From NCBI RefSeq assembly GCF_052114085.1, contig NZ_JBFREB010000001.1, positions 2,542,001 through 2,606,000 of the forward strand: a DNA stretch of 64,000 bases, in the 5' to 3' direction. The notes under the pieces were generated by a model. It had not been told where the DNA came from. It did not search any database and saw only the letters and a list, made by a program, of their open reading frames with translations. Positions 1 to 8,155 of the stretch are shown here, one piece after another. A program made the translations under genes and the position numbers. Positions within the stretch are counted from its first letter, which is position 1; the number at the start of each line of letters is the position of its first letter. Source of the DNA: Leifsonia sp052114085. Lineage in GTDB: Bacteria > Actinomycetota > Actinomycetes > Actinomycetales > Microbacteriaceae.

Positions 1-254
1 AGAATCTCACCGACGGCGACTTCGTCCAGGCCCTCCCTGCGGATCGGCTGGTTCGGATGCAGCTCATAGAAATTGCGACTGCCAACCCGACGGCGCGTCA
101 GGTATCCGCTTTCGACCAAATCTCCGACTATCCGATGTGCCGCACGTTCCTGCACGCCCACACTTTCGGCGATCTCGCGGATCCGGATCCCAGGGTGGCG
201 AGCGACGCAGTACAGGGCATGCATGTGATTAGTCAGAAAACCCCACTGAGCCAT
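1..254 (-). CDS. Winged-helix transcriptional regulator, C-terminus cut by window edge
   Basis: Reading on the minus strand from ATG at 254 gives about 84 residues before the window ends. The product has a MarR/ArsR-like winged helix: a helix-turn-helix stretch REIAESVGVQERAAHRIV at about residues 26-43, then ESGYLTRRRVGSRNFYEL as recognition helix end and wing. A strong AGGAGG sits 7 bases upstream of the ATG, which fixes the start. It is divergent from the DUF4386 gene at 347, with only about 90 bp between them, so it may control that gene; this is inferred from position only. The ligand and exact family are unknown because the effector-binding part lies outside the window. Confidence 0.8.
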   Translation of the reverse strand, partial: MAQWGFLTNHMHALYCVARHPGIRIREIAESVGVQERAAHRIVGDLVESGYLTRRRVGSRNFYELHPNQPIRREGLDEVAVGEI

Positions 255-256
255 TG

Positions 257-317
257 CGCTATCCTCCTGTCATTTGAGACATGTCTACATTGCCATGTCG
301 TGTACAACAGGATAGCG
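257..317. promoter_or_regulatory. Divergent promoter region with nested palindromes
   Basis: Between the winged-helix gene and the DUF4386 gene there is a 9-bp inverted repeat, CGCTATCCT (257-265) and AGGATAGCG (309-317), enclosing the perfect palindrome AGACATGTCT (277-286). A plausible -35 TTGCCA lies near 290-295 for the rightward gene. The geometry suits an operator bound by the divergent regulator, but no protein-site pairing can be proven from sequence. The left arm also overlaps the ribosome binding region of the regulator gene, so part of the symmetry could be coincidental. Confidence 0.4.
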
Positions 318-346
318 TTGCCAATGCACCTTCTAAGGAGCACACC

Positions 347-1123
347 ATGGCCGCCAACACCGAAATCACCCCTCCTGTCAGGATTCCCATTCCGCGGGGC
401 CGAATGCGCCCGACGAGGCGAATCTCCCTGAGCGTCGGCATCTTGTACGTACTCACGTTCGTGTCCATCCCGACACTGGGGCTGTACGCGCCCATCAAAG
501 AAAACGTCCGCACCTTCATCCTGGGAACCGCTGGAAGCACATCGGCATTGCAGGTGGGGGTGCTGTCCGAAGTCATTGTCGGCCTGGCCGGCATCAGCAC
601 GGCCGTAGTGCTTTACCCGCTGACCAAACGGATCAGTCAGACCGCCGCCCTGGGGTTGGTTGCCGCCCGGCTCTTGGAAACCTGCCTCATCTTCGTCAGC
701 GTCGTCAGCCTGCTTACGATCATGACTCTGCGGAGCGACCTTGCTGGAGCCCCCGGGACAAGCCCAGCGATGCTGGCCACGATGGGTCATGGCCTGCTTG
801 CGAACTACACCTGGACGTTCCTGCTCTCGCAAAGCCTGATGCCCGTCGCCTGCGACCTGCTCCTGGGCTACCTGCTGTTCCGCTCCGCCCTCGTTCCCCG
901 GATCTTCCCGATCGTCGCCTTCATCGGCGCACCCCTGCTCCTCGCCTCCGACATCGCGGTCTTCTTCGGCGCATACTCCCCGGTGTCCCCGATCGCGGTT
1001 CTCGCCGCGCTGCCCGTCGCCGTGTTCGAACTGTCCCTCGGCATCTGGTTGATCATCAAGGGGTTCAAGACCACGCCGCTGACACTCGGATACGACGCAA
1101 TCGGCCAGCCCGCAGGAGCCTGA
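347..1123 (+). CDS. DUF4386-family integral membrane protein
   Basis: 258 residues. The start is placed at ATG 347 because AAGGAG lies 8 bases upstream; an in-frame ATG at 281 would lack a ribosome binding site and overlap the divergent promoter. The protein has a basic N-terminus (RGRMRPTRR at about 18-26) and six or seven hydrophobic helices, including LSVGILYVLTFVSIPTLG and a C-terminal VFELSLGIWLIIKGF. This arrangement matches DUF4386 proteins, whose function is not established. It lies divergently from a winged-helix regulator and convergently to a FAD monooxygenase gene. Role is unknown; the neighbouring regulator suggests inducible expression. Confidence 0.75.
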   Translation: MAANTEITPPVRIPIPRGRMRPTRRISLSVGILYVLTFVSIPTLGLYAPIKENVRTFILGTAGSTSALQVGVLSEVIVGLAGISTAVVLYPLTKRISQTAALGLVAARLLETCLIFVSVVSLLTIMTLRSDLAGAPGTSPAMLATMGHGLLANYTWTFLLSQSLMPVACDLLLGYLLFRSALVPRIFPIVAFIGAPLLLASDIAVFFGAYSPVSPIAVLAALPVAVFELSLGIWLIIKGFKTTPLTLGYDAIGQPAGA

Positions 1124-1188
1124 ACGTCGGCACCACAACGATGCCCCTGCCGCCCATCACCCTCAGCTGTCGGCTCACTCCGCGCGAA

Positions 1189-2283
1189 TCAGTTTGGGGC
1201 GAATCGAAGTAGGGCGTTGCGTGCCCGGATTCCCACGCCCGTGGCCGGCACCAGGAAGTGCGACGCGATGACCGACCCCCGCTGGGCCCGACGGACTCGG
1301 CGCCGGTGGGTACGCTCGTAGTCGCTGAACGCGACGGCGTGGTCGTCCCCGTGGGACGCGAGCGCAGCGGCAAGGGTGCGCGCGGCGATGATGGCATTAC
1401 TGGATCCCTCCCCGAGGAGAGAAAGACAACTGGCCGCGTCGCCGACCAACACGATTCGGCCGTGGTGCCAGGTGGGAAGCGCAATGCGTGTGACCGCATC
1501 CAGGTAGACATCGCCGGCGTCTCGCCAGCGATCCAGCATCGTGGGCGCCAGCCATCCGACGTGAGCATAGGCGTCCGTGACGAGCTTCTTGGCGGCGGCC
1601 CGGTCGCCCGGAGCGACCAGATGATCTGTGCGGAAGATGAACGCCGCGCCGGGGTGTCCGCCTGCCGGATGCACGGCGAGCATGCGGCCGGGCTCGTTGT
1701 AGATCAGAACGGAGGACGGATCAGCGATGTCGATGTCGGTCCGAATGGTTCCGACCGCCAAGCCGAATGGTCGAGCAAAGGCGGTCTCCGGCCCGAACAC
1801 CAGCCGTCGAACGGTCGAATATAGACCGTCGGCGCCGACGACGAGATCAAACCGGCGATCTGCTGACCGCTCGAAGGACACATCGACACCGTCGGCGTCC
1901 TGGGCTAGAGCAGTGACCGTGTCACCTGACAGCAAGTGCACGGATGGCAGCACCGCATCGAGCAACGTTGAAGCCAAGTCCGCTCGGGCGATCTCGATCT
2001 CTCTCGCGCCGACCCGACGCGTGCGCATCGATGCCCGCGTGCGCCCGCTCGCATCGACGAAGACCGCCCGCGTCACATCGGTATCGGCGGCGCGCAGCCG
2101 CTCCTCGACTCCCATCGCCGCGACGATCGGGAGGGCTTCGCCGCGCACATCGACCGGGCTTCCACTCGAGCGCGTGTTCTCCGCACGCTCGACCATGGAA
2201 ACACTCCACCCGGACCGGGAGAGCCAGAAAGCGAGGGCGGCACCGGCGATCCCGGCACCGGAGATGAGAACTGATTTCGACAC
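1189..2283 (-). CDS. FAD-dependent aromatic-ring-hydroxylase-type monooxygenase
   Basis: 364 residues of the PHBH-like flavoprotein monooxygenase family, which use NAD(P)H and O2 to hydroxylate or epoxidise small substrates. The dinucleotide-binding GAGIAGAALAFWLSRSG is at residues 9-25, the family RADLASTLLD motif is near residue 100, and the second FAD motif VLVGDAASCLSLLGEGSS is near residues 280-297. Length is slightly short of the usual 380-400, with a brief C-terminal segment. It is divergent from a small membrane protein gene (2433). Similar enzymes act in tetracycline inactivation, kynurenine or antibiotic metabolism, but substrate cannot be told here. Confidence 0.85.
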   Translation of the reverse strand: MSKSVLISGAGIAGAALAFWLSRSGWSVSMVERAENTRSSGSPVDVRGEALPIVAAMGVEERLRAADTDVTRAVFVDASGRTRASMRTRRVGAREIEIARADLASTLLDAVLPSVHLLSGDTVTALAQDADGVDVSFERSADRRFDLVVGADGLYSTVRRLVFGPETAFARPFGLAVGTIRTDIDIADPSSVLIYNEPGRMLAVHPAGGHPGAAFIFRTDHLVAPGDRAAAKKLVTDAYAHVGWLAPTMLDRWRDAGDVYLDAVTRIALPTWHHGRIVLVGDAASCLSLLGEGSSNAIIAARTLAAALASHGDDHAVAFSDYERTHRRRVRRAQRGSVIASHFLVPATGVGIRARNALLRFAPN

Positions 2284-2432
2284 GATCGCTCCCGGGACTC
2301 CGGAGTCCTTGTTGACCCGAGTCCAGGCCGAGGATGGACGCCCCTCGTGATCACGATGGTCCCGGATTCGACGGTGGTCAAGCAGGAGAGGCGGTCGGCG
2401 GGTGTAGCTTCTCCCTCAGAACGGAGACGCGA

Positions 2433-2915
2433 ATGCCGCATTCAGCGCTGATCCTGCTTCACGCAGCATTCGCTGTCGCCAGCTTCGTGTTCGGGTGGCT
2501 CGTGCTCGCGACCGTGCCGCGTAACGCGTCGTCGCGGCGATTCGCCTCGTTCTTCTGGTGCACCGTGACGGCGATGCTGCTGCTGCTTGTCGTCGTCGCG
2601 GTCGACTGGGCCGGGCTCACCGTAACGAAGCGCGTTGCGTTCGGCGTTCTCTGCGCTCTGGCCATCTACCTGATCGTCCGCGCCGAACAGGCACGTCGTG
2701 CCCTGAGAGGTCAATCCGATGGGTGGCGCAAGAGGTTCATCGGTCATGTCGGCTTCGTGATGATCTCGCTGTTCGACGGCTTCTGTATCGTCTCCGCGAT
2801 CGATCTCGGGATGCCCGCGGCCGTCATCATCGCCGTCGCCATTCTCGGCGTCGTGGTGGGAGTCGTCGTGATTCGCCATCTGGTGCGGCGCGACACGATC
2901 GCCCGAAGCGTCTGA
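2433..2915 (+). CDS. Four-helix membrane protein of unknown function
   Basis: 160 residues from ATG 2433. The in-frame upstream extension to 2334 has no membrane or domain signal and lacks a ribosome binding site; ACGGAGACGCG precedes the chosen ATG. Four hydrophobic helices are visible: LILLHAAFAVASFVFGWLVL, FFWCTVTAMLLLLVVVAVDW, VAFGVLCALAIYLIVRA and a C-terminal pair around VIIAVAILGVVVGVVVIRHLV. A basic loop (RRALRGQSDGWRKRF) lies between helices three and four. I do not recognise a named domain. It is divergent from the FAD monooxygenase and may be co-regulated with it. Confidence 0.7.
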   Translation: MPHSALILLHAAFAVASFVFGWLVLATVPRNASSRRFASFFWCTVTAMLLLLVVVAVDWAGLTVTKRVAFGVLCALAIYLIVRAEQARRALRGQSDGWRKRFIGHVGFVMISLFDGFCIVSAIDLGMPAAVIIAVAILGVVVGVVVIRHLVRRDTIARSV

Positions 2916-2932
2916 TCAGCCGGCGGCGAGGC

Positions 2933-3073
2933 TCAGCCCGTCTGACGCGCATAGTGGCGTCGCGCTTTCATCCGGTTGCCGCACTCGGCCATCGAGCACC
3001 AACGCGCGGAATTCGGTCGACTGTGATCAATCAGGAATTTGCTGCAGTCAGGGTTCGCGCATGGCCCGAGGGG
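2933..3073 (-). pseudogene. Remnant of a CGNR zinc-finger regulator (C-terminal part only)
   Basis: On the minus strand, one frame ending at the TGA at 2933-2935 encodes a full CGNR zinc-finger signature: CANPDC (cysteine codon at 3059-3061), then SARWCSMAECGNRMKARR and a basic tail HYARQTG. In intact genes this domain ends a roughly 180-200-residue DNA-binding protein with an N-terminal ABATE domain. Here the frame upstream of 3073 shows no ABATE-like sequence and instead runs under the 3' end of the vanZ-like gene in another frame. I read it as a 5'-deleted relic. The residue-level conservation of the zinc ligands suggests a recent loss, or that a short product is still made. Confidence 0.7.
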
Positions 3074-3603
3074 CTCGCACCCATGCTGTGCACGCCGAGG
3101 AATGCCCAGGCCAGCACCACGACGATCGTGAGGACGAGCGCGACGGCGTTCAGCACCCGGTTGGTGCGGGCGCCGAGAAGCCGCGCGACGCCCGCGTAGA
3201 TGCCGATGCCGAGGACGCCGCCCAGGGCGTTGGCCAGCACATCCGTGATGTCCGACCGCCCGATAGCGAAGACGTACTGAACCGTCTCGAACGCAACAGT
3301 CGTGATGAGGATCGGGAGGAGCCTGCGGCCGATCGACCAGCCGGACGTGAGCATGGACAGGTAGACCCCGTACGGCACGAAGACGATCACGTTCTCAATC
3401 ACCTCGCTCCAGCCGACGACGCCGCCGGCCGTGTAGGAGCCCGCGAACGGAATCAGGTTGAGGTGCCGGCCGCTGTCTCCTGTCTCGTAGTTGAAGGGGA
3501 ACTTGAACAGAACGAGCCCGACCAGCAGCACCAGGTAGGCGGCGAAAAGGATGGTCGTGAGCGTGCTGCTTCGGGGGCTGCGGCCACTTCGACTCGGCGT
3601 CAT
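3031..3603 (-). CDS. VanZ-like family membrane protein
   Basis: 190 residues from ATG 3603; an alternative ATG at 3639 lacks a ribosome binding site and lies almost on the stop of the upstream ClC gene. Features of the VanZ-like family are HLNLIPF after helix 1, EVIENVIVFVPYGVYL in helix 2 and FETVQYVFAIGRSDITDVL in the acidic/polar signature, with four to five membrane helices. Family members include the teicoplanin-resistance protein VanZ and phosphotransbutyrylase-linked proteins; biochemical role is not settled. The last 15 or so residues (SMGASPSGHARTLTAANS) run through a CGNR relic in another frame, so this C-terminus may be the product of a deletion junction. Confidence 0.8.
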   Translation of the reverse strand: MTPSRSGRSPRSSTLTTILFAAYLVLLVGLVLFKFPFNYETGDSGRHLNLIPFAGSYTAGGVVGWSEVIENVIVFVPYGVYLSMLTSGWSIGRRLLPILITTVAFETVQYVFAIGRSDITDVLANALGGVLGIGIYAGVARLLGARTNRVLNAVALVLTIVVVLAWAFLGVHSMGASPSGHARTLTAANS

Positions 3604-3651
3604 CTCTGTTCTCAGTCCCTCTGTAGTTGCATGCGACAACGGCGCGTCGCG

Positions 3652-4929
3652 CTATGCGACCCCGGTCACCCGGCTGCGCTCGAGCAGGTAGCCCACCGCT
3701 ACGGCGCCGGCGATGCAGAGCATCACGGGCACCAGCAGGTCGGGGCCCTGGCCGGTGAACTCCATCGTGAGCAGCAGTGCGGTCAGGGGAGCCCGCATGG
3801 TGACGGCGAGGAAGGCAGCGGCGCCGATGAGGGCGAAGGCGGGGAGCTCCGCCCCCGGCCAGAGGAGGTTCCACGCCGCTCCCCCGGCCAGCCCGAGCCC
3901 GGCGCCGATCGCGAGGCTGGGTGTCAGCGTTCCGCCCGCCGCGCCCGCTCCGATCGTTCCGAGCGTGGCGGCCGCCTTCACGACCGTCATGAGCAGGATG
4001 AGCAGCACCGGCAGCGACGCCGCGAACGCCAGCTGCCCCAAGGCACGGCCGTTGCCCAGGATGGCCGGCAGCCACACGGCGGCGATGCCGACCGCGAGGA
4101 AGGTGAGCGGCATGACGATGAGGATGCCCCACGACTTCGGGCGGTGGACCTGCGCGAAGCGGGCCCCGCGCACGAAGCCGACCGCGGCCAGGCCGATCAG
4201 GGGTCCGGCCAGCACCGACCAGACGACAACCGTCGGCGTGAGGTGCAGCTCCGGCAGCGCGTACAGCGGGTTCGCCGGAACCACGACGCGCGCCACCAGC
4301 GCGGCGATCGCGGAGGTCGCGAACGCCGGCAGCACGGTCGCGAAGCTGATCTCGGCCAGCAGGATCTCGACGGCGAAGACCGCCCCGCCGAAGGGGACGT
4401 TGTAGACGGCAGCCAGACCCGCGCCCGCCCCGCAGGCGATCAGGATGCGCCGCTCTCGCGCCGAGACACCGGCCCGCTCGGCGAGCCAGCCGGCCCAGAG
4501 CGCTCCCACTTCTCGCGGGGCCACCTCGCGGCCGATCGACGCGCCGAGGCCGACGATGACGATCTGCAGGGCGGCATTGGCCAGGGTGACGAATGGCGGC
4601 ATCCTTCGCCCGTTCACCGACTGCTCGACCGAGACCACGGCATGTGCCGGCGCCCGTGCGCCCCACCTGCGGAGCGCCCACCATCCGACACCGCCGATCA
4701 CACCAGCGACGGCGAGCGCGACGACGCGGTTGACGGGCGGCGCGTCGAGGAGCCCCTCGTAGAAGTCGCCCTCCGAGTACCCGAACGCGAGGTGCTGCAG
4801 GGCGTGCAACCCCAGGTAGACGAGTCCGCCGCCGACGCCCGCTCCGACGCCGACCAGCGCGGTCACCACGACGAGACGGAGGAGCCACTGCGGCGTGGCG
4901 GGTCCGGGAGCCGGTCGAGCAGAGCGCAC
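3652..4929 (-). CDS. ClC-family chloride channel/transporter
   Basis: 425 residues with about ten to twelve membrane helices. The ClC selectivity-filter elements are visible: GASIGREVAP around residues 130-140 keeps the gating glutamate (GRE), GAGAGLAAVYNVPFGG follows about 50 residues later, and GGTLTPSLAIGAG near residue 335 stands for the GxFxP element. The first element, normally GSGIP, is not recognisable (VVSVEQSVNGRRMP in its place). No CBS domains follow. ClC proteins move Cl- or exchange Cl-/H+; which one applies here cannot be told. The gene is upstream of and probably co-transcribed with the vanZ-like gene (48-bp gap). Confidence 0.85.
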   Translation of the reverse strand: MRSARPAPGPATPQWLLRLVVVTALVGVGAGVGGGLVYLGLHALQHLAFGYSEGDFYEGLLDAPPVNRVVALAVAGVIGGVGWWALRRWGARAPAHAVVSVEQSVNGRRMPPFVTLANAALQIVIVGLGASIGREVAPREVGALWAGWLAERAGVSARERRILIACGAGAGLAAVYNVPFGGAVFAVEILLAEISFATVLPAFATSAIAALVARVVVPANPLYALPELHLTPTVVVWSVLAGPLIGLAAVGFVRGARFAQVHRPKSWGILIVMPLTFLAVGIAAVWLPAILGNGRALGQLAFAASLPVLLILLMTVVKAAATLGTIGAGAAGGTLTPSLAIGAGLGLAGGAAWNLLWPGAELPAFALIGAAAFLAVTMRAPLTALLLTMEFTGQGPDLLVPVMLCIAGAVAVGYLLERSRVTGVA

Positions 4930-5016
4930 GGGCCCAGCGTAGCGGCGACGGGCGCAGCGTTCGTCCGTACGAAACTCGGCAACGAACTGTTCACCGTTCG
5001 CCGGTACGGTGAGCGC

Positions 5017-5592
5017 GTGGCCTCCTCCCTCCCCGAGCCGGTGAAGCTCGAGCAGGACGCGTCGCCGGCGCAGCCGTCGGCGTCCACTGCGTCACGATCG
5101 CGCGCGTCACGCGCCTCTCTCGACGAGTCGACCGTTCGACGCACCGCCACCCGCCTGTTGCCGCTCGGCGCCGCCCTCGTCGCCGGATGCATCGTCGCGA
5201 GCCTGCTTCTCGCCGTCTCTCTGCGCACCGAGTTCCCGCTCTTCTCGGAGGCGTCGGCGGCGCGCGGCCGCGACTGCACCACGATCGCGAGTGCTCGGCA
5301 CGCGCTCGACGCGGCTCTGGAGGCCCAGCTTTCGCTGCGGGTCCGTGACGCGGACGCCCCCCGCTCCATCCGCTCGGCGATCGCGGCGTTCGGAGCGCGC
5401 ACGCAGGATCTGGCGACACCGTCGGTCGAAACCGCCCTCAGTCCCGTCCGGAGAGAGCTCAACACCCTCGCCGACAGCGTGCAGGTCTCCGGGGCCACCC
5501 CGGATGCTCCCGTCGCCGACGCAGCGGTCGACGACGCGTTCGCCCGCCTCGCCCAGGCGTGGCAGGGCCCGATCGCGCGCGTCTGCTCCTGA
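5017..5592 (+). CDS. Single-pass membrane-anchored protein, unknown function
   Basis: 191 residues from GTG 5017; the frame is open far upstream but that part is antisense to the ClC gene and has no protein-like features. The N-terminal 45 residues are polar and alanine/serine rich, followed by one membrane helix (RLLPLGAALVAGCIVASLLLAVSL at about 50-73) and an extracellular alanine-rich, helix-prone domain with two cysteines (RDCTTIA and the terminal RVCS) that could form a disulfide. No known domain is recognised. It is divergent from the ClC gene. Start choice is uncertain because no good ribosome binding site precedes any candidate. Confidence 0.55.
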   Translation: MASSLPEPVKLEQDASPAQPSASTASRSRASRASLDESTVRRTATRLLPLGAALVAGCIVASLLLAVSLRTEFPLFSEASAARGRDCTTIASARHALDAALEAQLSLRVRDADAPRSIRSAIAAFGARTQDLATPSVETALSPVRRELNTLADSVQVSGATPDAPVADAAVDDAFARLAQAWQGPIARVCS

Positions 5593-5620
5593 GTGTGCGT
5601 CGACCACGGTCGCCGCGAAC

Positions 5621-6232
5621 TCAGCCCGCGACCAGCGCTCCGACCTGTAGCAGGGAGATGGAGTCTGAGGTGCACGCCGTCACGTTGGCATCCTTGACGA
5701 AGAGGGACGCGGTCGATCCGGGCGGGTAGACGCGGAACCCATCTGCCGGCTTCGGACCGCAGTCCGCTTCCGGATAGTTGAGCGCCTGGGTGATCCGGAG
5801 CGGCGCCTTCGCGGTGCCACCTGGCTGGAGCACCACGGTCGGATGCGGCGTGCTGCGGTCGAACTCGGCCGGCTTGCCCAGCTGGGTGCCGTTGCCGTCG
5901 CCGACGAACGACACGCCCGGCCAGCCCTGCAGGGAGCATGGGGTCGAGCCGTTGTTCGTCAGAACGATGGTGACCTCGACACTCCCGGCGGCGCCGCCAC
6001 CGCCCTGGCCGATCGTTCCGGCGAGGTTCGCGGTGTCGCATTGTCCGTCGATAGGCGTCGCGGTCGCGGTCGACGTGGATGTCGGGCGCGGTGACGACGT
6101 CGGCGTCGTGGATGCGGAGGCGCTGCCTGTCGTCGGCGCCGAATTCGGCGTGGCGCACCCGGCGACGGCGAGGGCGATGGCGAGCGCGACACCGGCGGAG
6201 CCGGCGACGCGGAGGGTCCAGTTCCCGGTCAT
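5621..6232 (-). CDS. DUF4232-containing lipoprotein
   Basis: 203 residues. A signal peptide (TLRVAGSAGVALAIALAVAGC) ends in the lipobox VAGC, so Cys at about residue 26 should be lipidated and the protein held at the outer face of the membrane. A Ser/Thr/Pro linker of about 35 residues leads to a DUF4232 domain beginning around GQCDTANL, with VTIVLTNNGSTPCSLQGWPG and the C-terminal pair of cysteines (ADCGPKP, VTACTSDS). DUF4232 proteins are common secreted or lipid-anchored proteins of Actinobacteria without assigned function. It is encoded convergently with the preceding anchored protein and divergently from the antiporter gene. Confidence 0.85.
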   Translation of the reverse strand: MTGNWTLRVAGSAGVALAIALAVAGCATPNSAPTTGSASASTTPTSSPRPTSTSTATATPIDGQCDTANLAGTIGQGGGGAAGSVEVTIVLTNNGSTPCSLQGWPGVSFVGDGNGTQLGKPAEFDRSTPHPTVVLQPGGTAKAPLRITQALNYPEADCGPKPADGFRVYPPGSTASLFVKDANVTACTSDSISLLQVGALVAG

Positions 6233-6363
6233 GCGCCCATCCCATCACGGGAAGCGCGGCGCGCTCGGCGGACCCGCCGAACGGTCGGTGAGCGGGCGGA
6301 TCCGGCCAATCGTGCGCCGCAGGCGCACTGCACCGCCCGAGACCGGCCTGGCAGGATGGACGC

Positions 6364-7458
6364 ATGAAGGCGCTCGGCTCCTGGCTCGCACGATGGTGGA
6401 CGATCGGGGTGCCCGCGATCGGGGTCGTGGTCCTGGTCGCTTTCTGGGCGGTGGAACTGAACACGATCGCGGTCGCTGTGATCGCCGTCGTCCTGGCGGG
6501 CACGGTGCTTGCCGCCGTGCAGCATGCCGAGGTGGTCGCCCACCGGGTCGGGGAGCCGTTCGGCTCGCTCGTGCTCGCGGTGGCGGTGACCATCATCGAG
6601 GTCGCCCTCATCGTCACGCTGATGACAACAGGCAAGGACTCCCCCGAGCTGGCTCGCGACACCGTGTTCTCCGCCGTCATGATCACGATGAACGGCATCG
6701 TCGGGCTGTCGCTGCTGCTCAGCGCCTCCCGTCGCGAATCCACCGCGTTCAACGCACAGGGCAGCGGTGCCGCCCTCGCCACGGTGACCGCCCTGGCGAC
6801 GCTGACGATGGTGCTGCCGAGCTTCACATCCGCGCCCGGCCCGGTGTTCTCCACGCCCCAACTCGTGTTCGCGGCGATCGCCTCCCTCGCGCTGTACGGG
6901 ATGTTCGTCCTCACCCAGACCATCGCGCACCGCGACTTCTTCCTTCCGGTGGGCAGCAAGGGCCAGCCGCTCACCGAGGACGACCACGCCGCGGCGCCGT
7001 CGAGCCGTACGGCCTGGATCAGCCTCGGTCTGCTGCTGCTGTCGCTGGTGGCGGTCGTGGGTCTGGCCAAGCTGGAGTCCACACCGATCGAGCGCGCGAT
7101 CACGGGGATCGGCCTGCCGCAGTCGTTCGTCGGCGTCGTGATCGCCCTGCTGGTGCTGCTCCCGGAGGCGATCGCTGCGGCCAAGGCAGCCAACCGGAAC
7201 CGGACGCAGACCAGCTTGAACCTGGCGCTCGGCTCGGCGATGGCGAGCATCGGCCTCACCATCCCCGCCATCGCGGTGGCGTCGATCTGGCTGCCCGGCG
7301 CGCTGCACCTCGGACTCGGGGCGAGTCAGATCGTGCTTCTCGTGCTGACCGTGCTGGTCAGCATCCTCACCATCGTCCAGGGCCGCGCCGTACGCCTGCA
7401 GGGCGGCATCCACCTGGTGCTGTTCGCGGCGTTCATCTTCCTGTCGATCGCGCCGTAG
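6364..7458 (+). CDS. Cation/proton antiporter, ChaA (CaCA) family
   Basis: 364 residues with about eleven membrane helices arranged as two repeats. The first alpha motif reads RVGEPFGSLVLAVAVTIIEV (about residues 59-78), with the membrane glutamates GEP and IEV, and the second reads VIALLVLLPEAIAAAKAA near residues 259-276 with its own glutamate. This is the pattern of ChaA-type Ca2+/H+ (or Na+/H+) exchangers, which extrude cations using the proton gradient. A polar loop (GSKGQPLTEDDHAA) separates the halves. The 3' end overlaps the convergent TetR gene by 26 bp. Confidence 0.85.
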   Translation: MKALGSWLARWWTIGVPAIGVVVLVAFWAVELNTIAVAVIAVVLAGTVLAAVQHAEVVAHRVGEPFGSLVLAVAVTIIEVALIVTLMTTGKDSPELARDTVFSAVMITMNGIVGLSLLLSASRRESTAFNAQGSGAALATVTALATLTMVLPSFTSAPGPVFSTPQLVFAAIASLALYGMFVLTQTIAHRDFFLPVGSKGQPLTEDDHAAAPSSRTAWISLGLLLLSLVAVVGLAKLESTPIERAITGIGLPQSFVGVVIALLVLLPEAIAAAKAANRNRTQTSLNLALGSAMASIGLTIPAIAVASIWLPGALHLGLGASQIVLLVLTVLVSILTIVQGRAVRLQGGIHLVLFAAFIFLSIAP

Positions 7459-8056
7459 CTGGCTCGGTCACGGACGCGGTCGCCGCGTCGAACAGCTGCG
7501 CCGCCGCCTGAACCGCGGCCTCGGGGGTCCCTCCGCGCATCGCAGCGCTGGCGGACGCTCCGTCGAAGAGCAGCGTGAGCTGCACGCCCACGAGGTGCGG
7601 GTCGCGCGCGCCCGCGGCGGCGGCCTGGCGCTCGAAGTACGCGGTCAGCTCCTCCTTGAAATGACGGGCGACGACGGCGGCGGGATGTGCGCGGTCGCGC
7701 AGCTCCGTGGCCACATTGACGAACGGGCACCCGTAGAAGTCGCTCACCCGGGCCGCCTCGTGGAGGGCCTCGAACACGTGGAGGGTGCGCTCGCGCGGAG
7801 TGCCCTCCTGCTCGCTCGCGAAGTAGCCGGCGACGACCTGCGGGCCGTACTCCTGCAGCATCGTCGCGACGATCGCATCCTTGCCGTCGAAGTGCTGGTA
7901 GATCGAGCGCTTCGAGACCTCGGCCTCGTGCGCGAGCCGGTCGACACCGACCGCGTTCACGCCCTCCCGAACGAAAAGCCGCGCCGCGGCGGCCAGGACG
8001 CGGTCGCGCGGCTTGGGCTTCGGCGTCGGGATCGTGCGGGGCGTCGCGGTGGTCAT
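7433..8056 (-). CDS. TetR/AcrR-family repressor of the divergent SDR gene
   Basis: 207 residues. The N-terminal helix-turn-helix runs from about residue 18 to 65 (LAAAARLFVREGVNAVGVDR, then EVSKRSIYQHFDGKDAIVAT), typical of TetR regulators, with a variable ligand-binding C-terminal domain. It faces the SDR gene at 8156, and the 99 bp between them carry two inverted copies of a palindromic operator, so auto-repression plus repression of the SDR is likely. The ligand may be the substrate of the SDR. The C-terminal codons overlap the end of the antiporter gene on the other strand. Confidence 0.88.
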   Translation of the reverse strand: MTTATPRTIPTPKPKPRDRVLAAAARLFVREGVNAVGVDRLAHEAEVSKRSIYQHFDGKDAIVATMLQEYGPQVVAGYFASEQEGTPRERTLHVFEALHEAARVSDFYGCPFVNVATELRDRAHPAAVVARHFKEELTAYFERQAAAAGARDPHLVGVQLTLLFDGASASAAMRGGTPEAAVQAAAQLFDAATASVTEPATARSTGR

Positions 8057-8083
8057 CCTCCGATGATAGAGCCGGGGTTGCAG

Positions 8084-8141
8084 AAAGTAAACCGATCTGT
8101 GTACATTGGCACCTACGCCGATACACAGATCGGTTTACTTT
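8084..8141. promoter_or_regulatory. Double TetR-type operator (perfect 20-bp inverted repeat)
   Basis: Positions 8084-8103 and 8122-8141 are exact reverse complements over 20 bp, separated by 18 bp. Each arm contains GTAAACCGATCTGTGTAC (8087-8104) or its mirror, which is itself a 14-of-18 symmetric site of the size bound by a TetR dimer. Thus two operators face each other in the divergent promoter. A -35-like TTGCAG (8078-8083) and -10-like TACATT (8102-8107) for the SDR gene straddle the left site, so binding there should block transcription. The pairing with the adjacent repressor is inferred from position. Confidence 0.8.
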
Positions 8142-8155
8142 TCGGAAGGATTCCC

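Noticed and set aside
3061..5016. Long plus-strand open frame (over 650 codons) upstream of the anchored protein
   Set aside because: It is antisense to the vanZ-like and ClC genes, has Arg/Asp/Glu-rich low-complexity composition and no domain; open antisense frames are common at this GC content. Only the part from 5017 is kept.
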